Positions 60,801-64,000 of a DNA stretch of 64,000 nt are shown in pieces. Origin of the DNA: Hymenobacter mucosus (lineage in GTDB: Bacteria; Bacteroidota; Bacteroidia; Cytophagales; Hymenobacteraceae); assembly GCF_900188255.1 (NCBI RefSeq), contig NZ_FZNS01000012.1, positions 52,494 through 116,493 of the forward strand. Direction: 5' to 3'. The translations under genes were made by a program, and so were the position numbers. Position 1 is the first letter of the stretch. Each line of letters starts with the position of its first letter. Below the pieces are notes generated by a model. It did not search any database, was not told the DNA's origin, and saw only the letters and a program-made list of their open reading frames with translations.

Positions 60801-63800
60801 TCGCCTAGCGGCCCGCTGGATGAACCCATCCGACGTATTGCTGACGTCAGCTAACCCAGCCATTCGGAAGAACAATACCGTAGTGGATAGCGCCGCCGGC
60901 AAGGTAAACTTCGTTGTAGCGCCCGGCACCAGCCTGCAAGCCTTCGATTTGCAACTCAGCACCCCTACCTTGCCCGTAACGCCTAGGGGTCCGCAGAACT
61001 TCAGCAAGGGCCCCGTGACGTATACAGTTGGCAAAGGCGCGGCTAAGCGCGCATACCAGGTGCGTGTAACCGAAACTCGTAACCCCGTGCTGGGCGGCTA
61101 TTACGCCGACCCCGACATTTTGTATTCCCAAAATACCGGCAAGTTTTATCTCTATCCTACCAGCGACGGATTTACGGGCTGGTCGGGTACGTACTTCAAA
61201 GCCTTTTCGTCATCGGATTTGGTAAACTGGAAGGACGAGGGCGTGATTCTGGACTTGCCCAAAGACGTGAGCTGGTCCAAGAAAAACGCTTGGGCTCCTA
61301 CCATCATAGAGCGCAAAACGCCCACCGGCTACCAGTACGCCTACTACTTCTGCGCGGGCGCCAAGATTGGCGTGGCCCTGGCCGACAGTCCTACTGGTCC
61401 GTTCAAAGATACCGGTAAGCCCCTACTCGACCAGCTGCCCGAAGGCGTAAAAGGTGGGCAGCAGATTGATCCGGCCGCCTTTCAAGACCCCAAAACTGGC
61501 AAGCTTTACTTGTACTGGGGTAATGGCTACATGGCCGGAGCTGAGCTCAATGACGATTTGGTCAGCCTAAAGCCTGGCACTACCCACGTACTGACGCCCG
61601 ACGCTACCTTCCGGGAGGGGGCTTACGCGCTATACCGCAACGGCACGTACTACTTCCTGTGGAGCGAGGATGATACGCGCAGCCCCAACTATCAGGTGCG
61701 CTACGGCACCTCCGATTCGCCGCTGGGCAAGATTACGGTGCCGGCCAACAATCTAGTTATCAGCAAAGACCCGGCAACTGGCATCTACGGTACCGGCCAC
61801 AACTCAGTTATTCAGCTTCCGGGCCGCGATGAGTGGTACTTGGTCTACCACCGCTTCACTTATCCTAAAGGCATTGAGATGGGCGGTGATGCCGGCTTTC
61901 ACCGCGAGGTGTGTATTGATAAGCTGGAATTCAACGCTGATGGTAGCATTAAGCCAGTGAAGCCTACGCACGCCGGTATTCAGCCAGTAAAGCTAAAGTA
62001 AGCCCTTCTAAGGAGGAACTCGATGACATTACTTGCCTAACTGCCAATTCTTTAAGTGGTAAGAAGTGAGTAGGAACAAGCGCGCTTTGGTATACGAGCA
62101 CACCTTTGGTACCATAAGCGGGCCGAAAGCCAGCGGGGTAACGCAGGCATGAGTGAAGGTAGCACTAGGATTCCGGGCAGTATGCTTTTGCCCGAGGGTA
62201 GCGTGAAATGTGGAGCAATTTGCGCAGCTAACTACTACTGTTACGAGGCGGTGTAGGCCGCCAGTCCCACCTACGAAGTCATCGTGCCCCTCGATTGGAG
62301 CAACGGTTAGCCTTCGCTCGCACTCAAGGCCCTCTTAGGTGCCCTAAGGAGGAAACAGGCCCTGCTAGGCTAGGTAAAGCAAAGAAGTGAGACAGGTACT
62401 CTATTTGGAAGGAGAACCTATATGCCTCAAGTACAGCTACGCTAACCGGTAAACTTCCCAACGGCTACCTACAAGTGGGCAAAGACTAGCTATGGCATAA
62501 GATTAGTTATGGTATAGTACCTTGTAAAACAAAGTACCTTGCGTATAATTGCACTTGTCAATTGCTTTGGCGGTGCACAGTTAATGTATGTTCAATGCGC
62601 ACCTGCTAACCTATTCAGATAGTACTGCTAGTCACTTATTTCTTGTTTCTATGAGCTGTTTTAAATCACTTGCTGTCTCACTGGCGTTCCTGTTGCTGAC
62701 GACCGGCCGACTAGTTCAGGCCCAGACCTATCCGCAACTATTAGAAACTGCCGCGGGCCACCTTCGGCAACAACACTATTGTGAGGCCACAACTACCTTT
62801 GCGCGGGCCTTCACTGATAGCACCCAGGTAGGCCCCTTCGACCTTTATACTGGTGCAAGTGCAGCCGCCCAGTGTGCCGGAGGGCAGCACCAAGCTTTGC
62901 GCTGGCTATTCCAGCTCACGCGCCAACCCAATGTGCCCGTAAGCGCCCAGGACGTGGACCAGATGGCCCAGGACCCCAGCTTGCGCAGCTTACATGACTT
63001 TCCTGAGTGGCCGCAGTTCCTAGCCCGCTTGCGGCAGGCTGCAGCCAACCGCGCCGCCGAAGCCTACCGAGCAGCGAGCGAGTGGCAGCGTACTACTTTG
63101 GAGAATGCCCTCCCTACTCCAACTACCCACAGTTTCTACGTTGCTGCCCGCCCTGGCTTTGCGCTGTACTATGCTCCGGTAGATACCGTGCAAGTGCCTT
63201 ACCTAGTGTACGTGCCCCCTACCTATGACCCCACTCAGCCCACCCCGTTGCTTGTTTACCTACACGGGGGCATCGTGAGCACGACCCAGTTTCAAGCGGC
63301 CGATCCTAGCGTGACCCATGAACCCATTTTCGCCGCTGCGGCTGCGCAAAATGCGTTGGTGCTCTACCCCTTCGGGCGTCGTTCATTTGGTTGGCTAGAG
63401 CAGCGAGTCGCTTTGGAGAATATTCGGACCATGGTCAAGCAGGTCAAGCAACGCTACCACGTAGACCGCCAGCGCGTGTACCTGGGGGGAATGTCTAATG
63501 GTGGCACAGCAGCCTATTGGTATGCCTGCCAATCTCCGGCTGGCTTTGCCGGATTCTTCGCCCTTTCGGCTAAGCCGACTAGTGCTTTTGGCCCGCTGAA
63601 GTTCGGCAGCCTGCGCCGGGGCGCGCCCCTATATTCCCTGCACGCCCAGGACGACGAACAGGTTGCGTACCACGAAGTGCTAGCTACCTACTCGCAACAG
63701 CAAAACATAGCCCAGCAGTGGCACTTTGCCTCCCTGCCTACGGGCGGCCACGGGTTTCTGTACGGCCCAGGCGGACCAGCCGCCTTGAATGCTCTCTTGG

Positions 63801-64000
63801 GCCAGTTACTGAAGCAGACTGCCCGGTGATGGGCACTTCGTCAGTGGCAAGCATTGGAAAAATCTTTCTTTGAAAAGCTAGTAGCTATATTCTGTGACGA
63901 GGCTTCTAGCTTTACAACTGCTTCCCTACGGTGTCTCCTCTAATGTATCAGCCGCTTATATCTGCAGTGTTGCTACCCGCTACTCACTATTCTCATCTCA

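Overview
The window looks like DNA from a Bacteroidota bacterium of the Cytophagales, most likely Hymenobacteraceae (a Hymenobacter relative). The evidence is moderately GC-rich DNA, two SusC/SusD pairs, a type IX secretion sorting domain, LytTR signalling, large secreted S9 peptidases, and genes that mostly lack Shine-Dalgarno sites. A theta-type plasmid initiator gene with iterons and a ParA plus ribbon-helix-helix partition module make it likely that this is a plasmid, a chromid or an integrated plasmid rather than ordinary core chromosome. The genus is inferred, not proven. I see no rRNA, tRNA, CRISPR array, prophage or restriction system.

Layout. 0.3-4.5 kb: leftward operon of mannose-6-phosphate isomerase, DeoR-type regulator and sugar:H+ symporter, with a palindromic operator candidate upstream. 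5.0-8.8 kb: GH76-like endo-mannanase with a type IX sorting domain and a GH92 alpha-mannosidase lipoprotein. Together these form a mannan-to-fructose-6-phosphate set without its own SusCD. 8.9-14.1 kb: outer-membrane beta-barrel receptor, divergent from a head-GIN (DUF2807) protein, LytS-type kinase and LytTR regulator. 14.4-15.1 kb: NADP-binding reductase. 15.4-19.3 kb: S9 peptidase and parA/RHH partition genes, bounded by two related copies of a 12-bp-period repeat array, each followed by the tail of a Gfo/Idh/MocA oxidoreductase gene. One tail is a relic and the other belongs to the intact gene at 19.3-20.4 kb. 21.0-23.6 kb: a complete-ended, non-autonomous Tn3-family element (49-bp imperfect terminal inverted repeats, 5-bp target duplication, truncated transposase) carrying an AraC regulator and a short-chain dehydrogenase. 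It sits between the oxidoreductase and a DUF1080 gene plus GntP permease, which together may form a 3-keto-sugar locus. 26.6-28.1 kb: origin and rep gene with 22-bp iterons inside the rep coding sequence.

28.5-38.1 kb: small outer-membrane and secreted proteins, an ECF sigma factor with a small membrane partner, lgt, a TlpA-like thioredoxin and a five-PAS soluble histidine kinase. 38.2-46.7 kb: chromate transporter relic, SusD/SusC pair and a second S9 peptidase. 47-51 kb: small genes, decayed sequence, an MBL hydrolase, a frameshifted DUF4267 gene and a Crp-family regulator. 51.5-63.8 kb: a periplasmic TonB-C-domain protein, a stand-alone carboxypeptidase-regulatory-like protein, then a second glycan locus of SusC, SusD, DUF3823 lipoprotein, a double-domain GH43 enzyme and a secreted alpha/beta hydrolase.

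Functionally the window is accessory polysaccharide and sugar catabolism carried with replication and partition functions. The most interesting structures are the Tn3-derived cargo element, the iterons inside rep and the duplicated partition repeat array. I see no clearly new defence or enzymatic system. All statements come from reading the sequence; no database search was possible.
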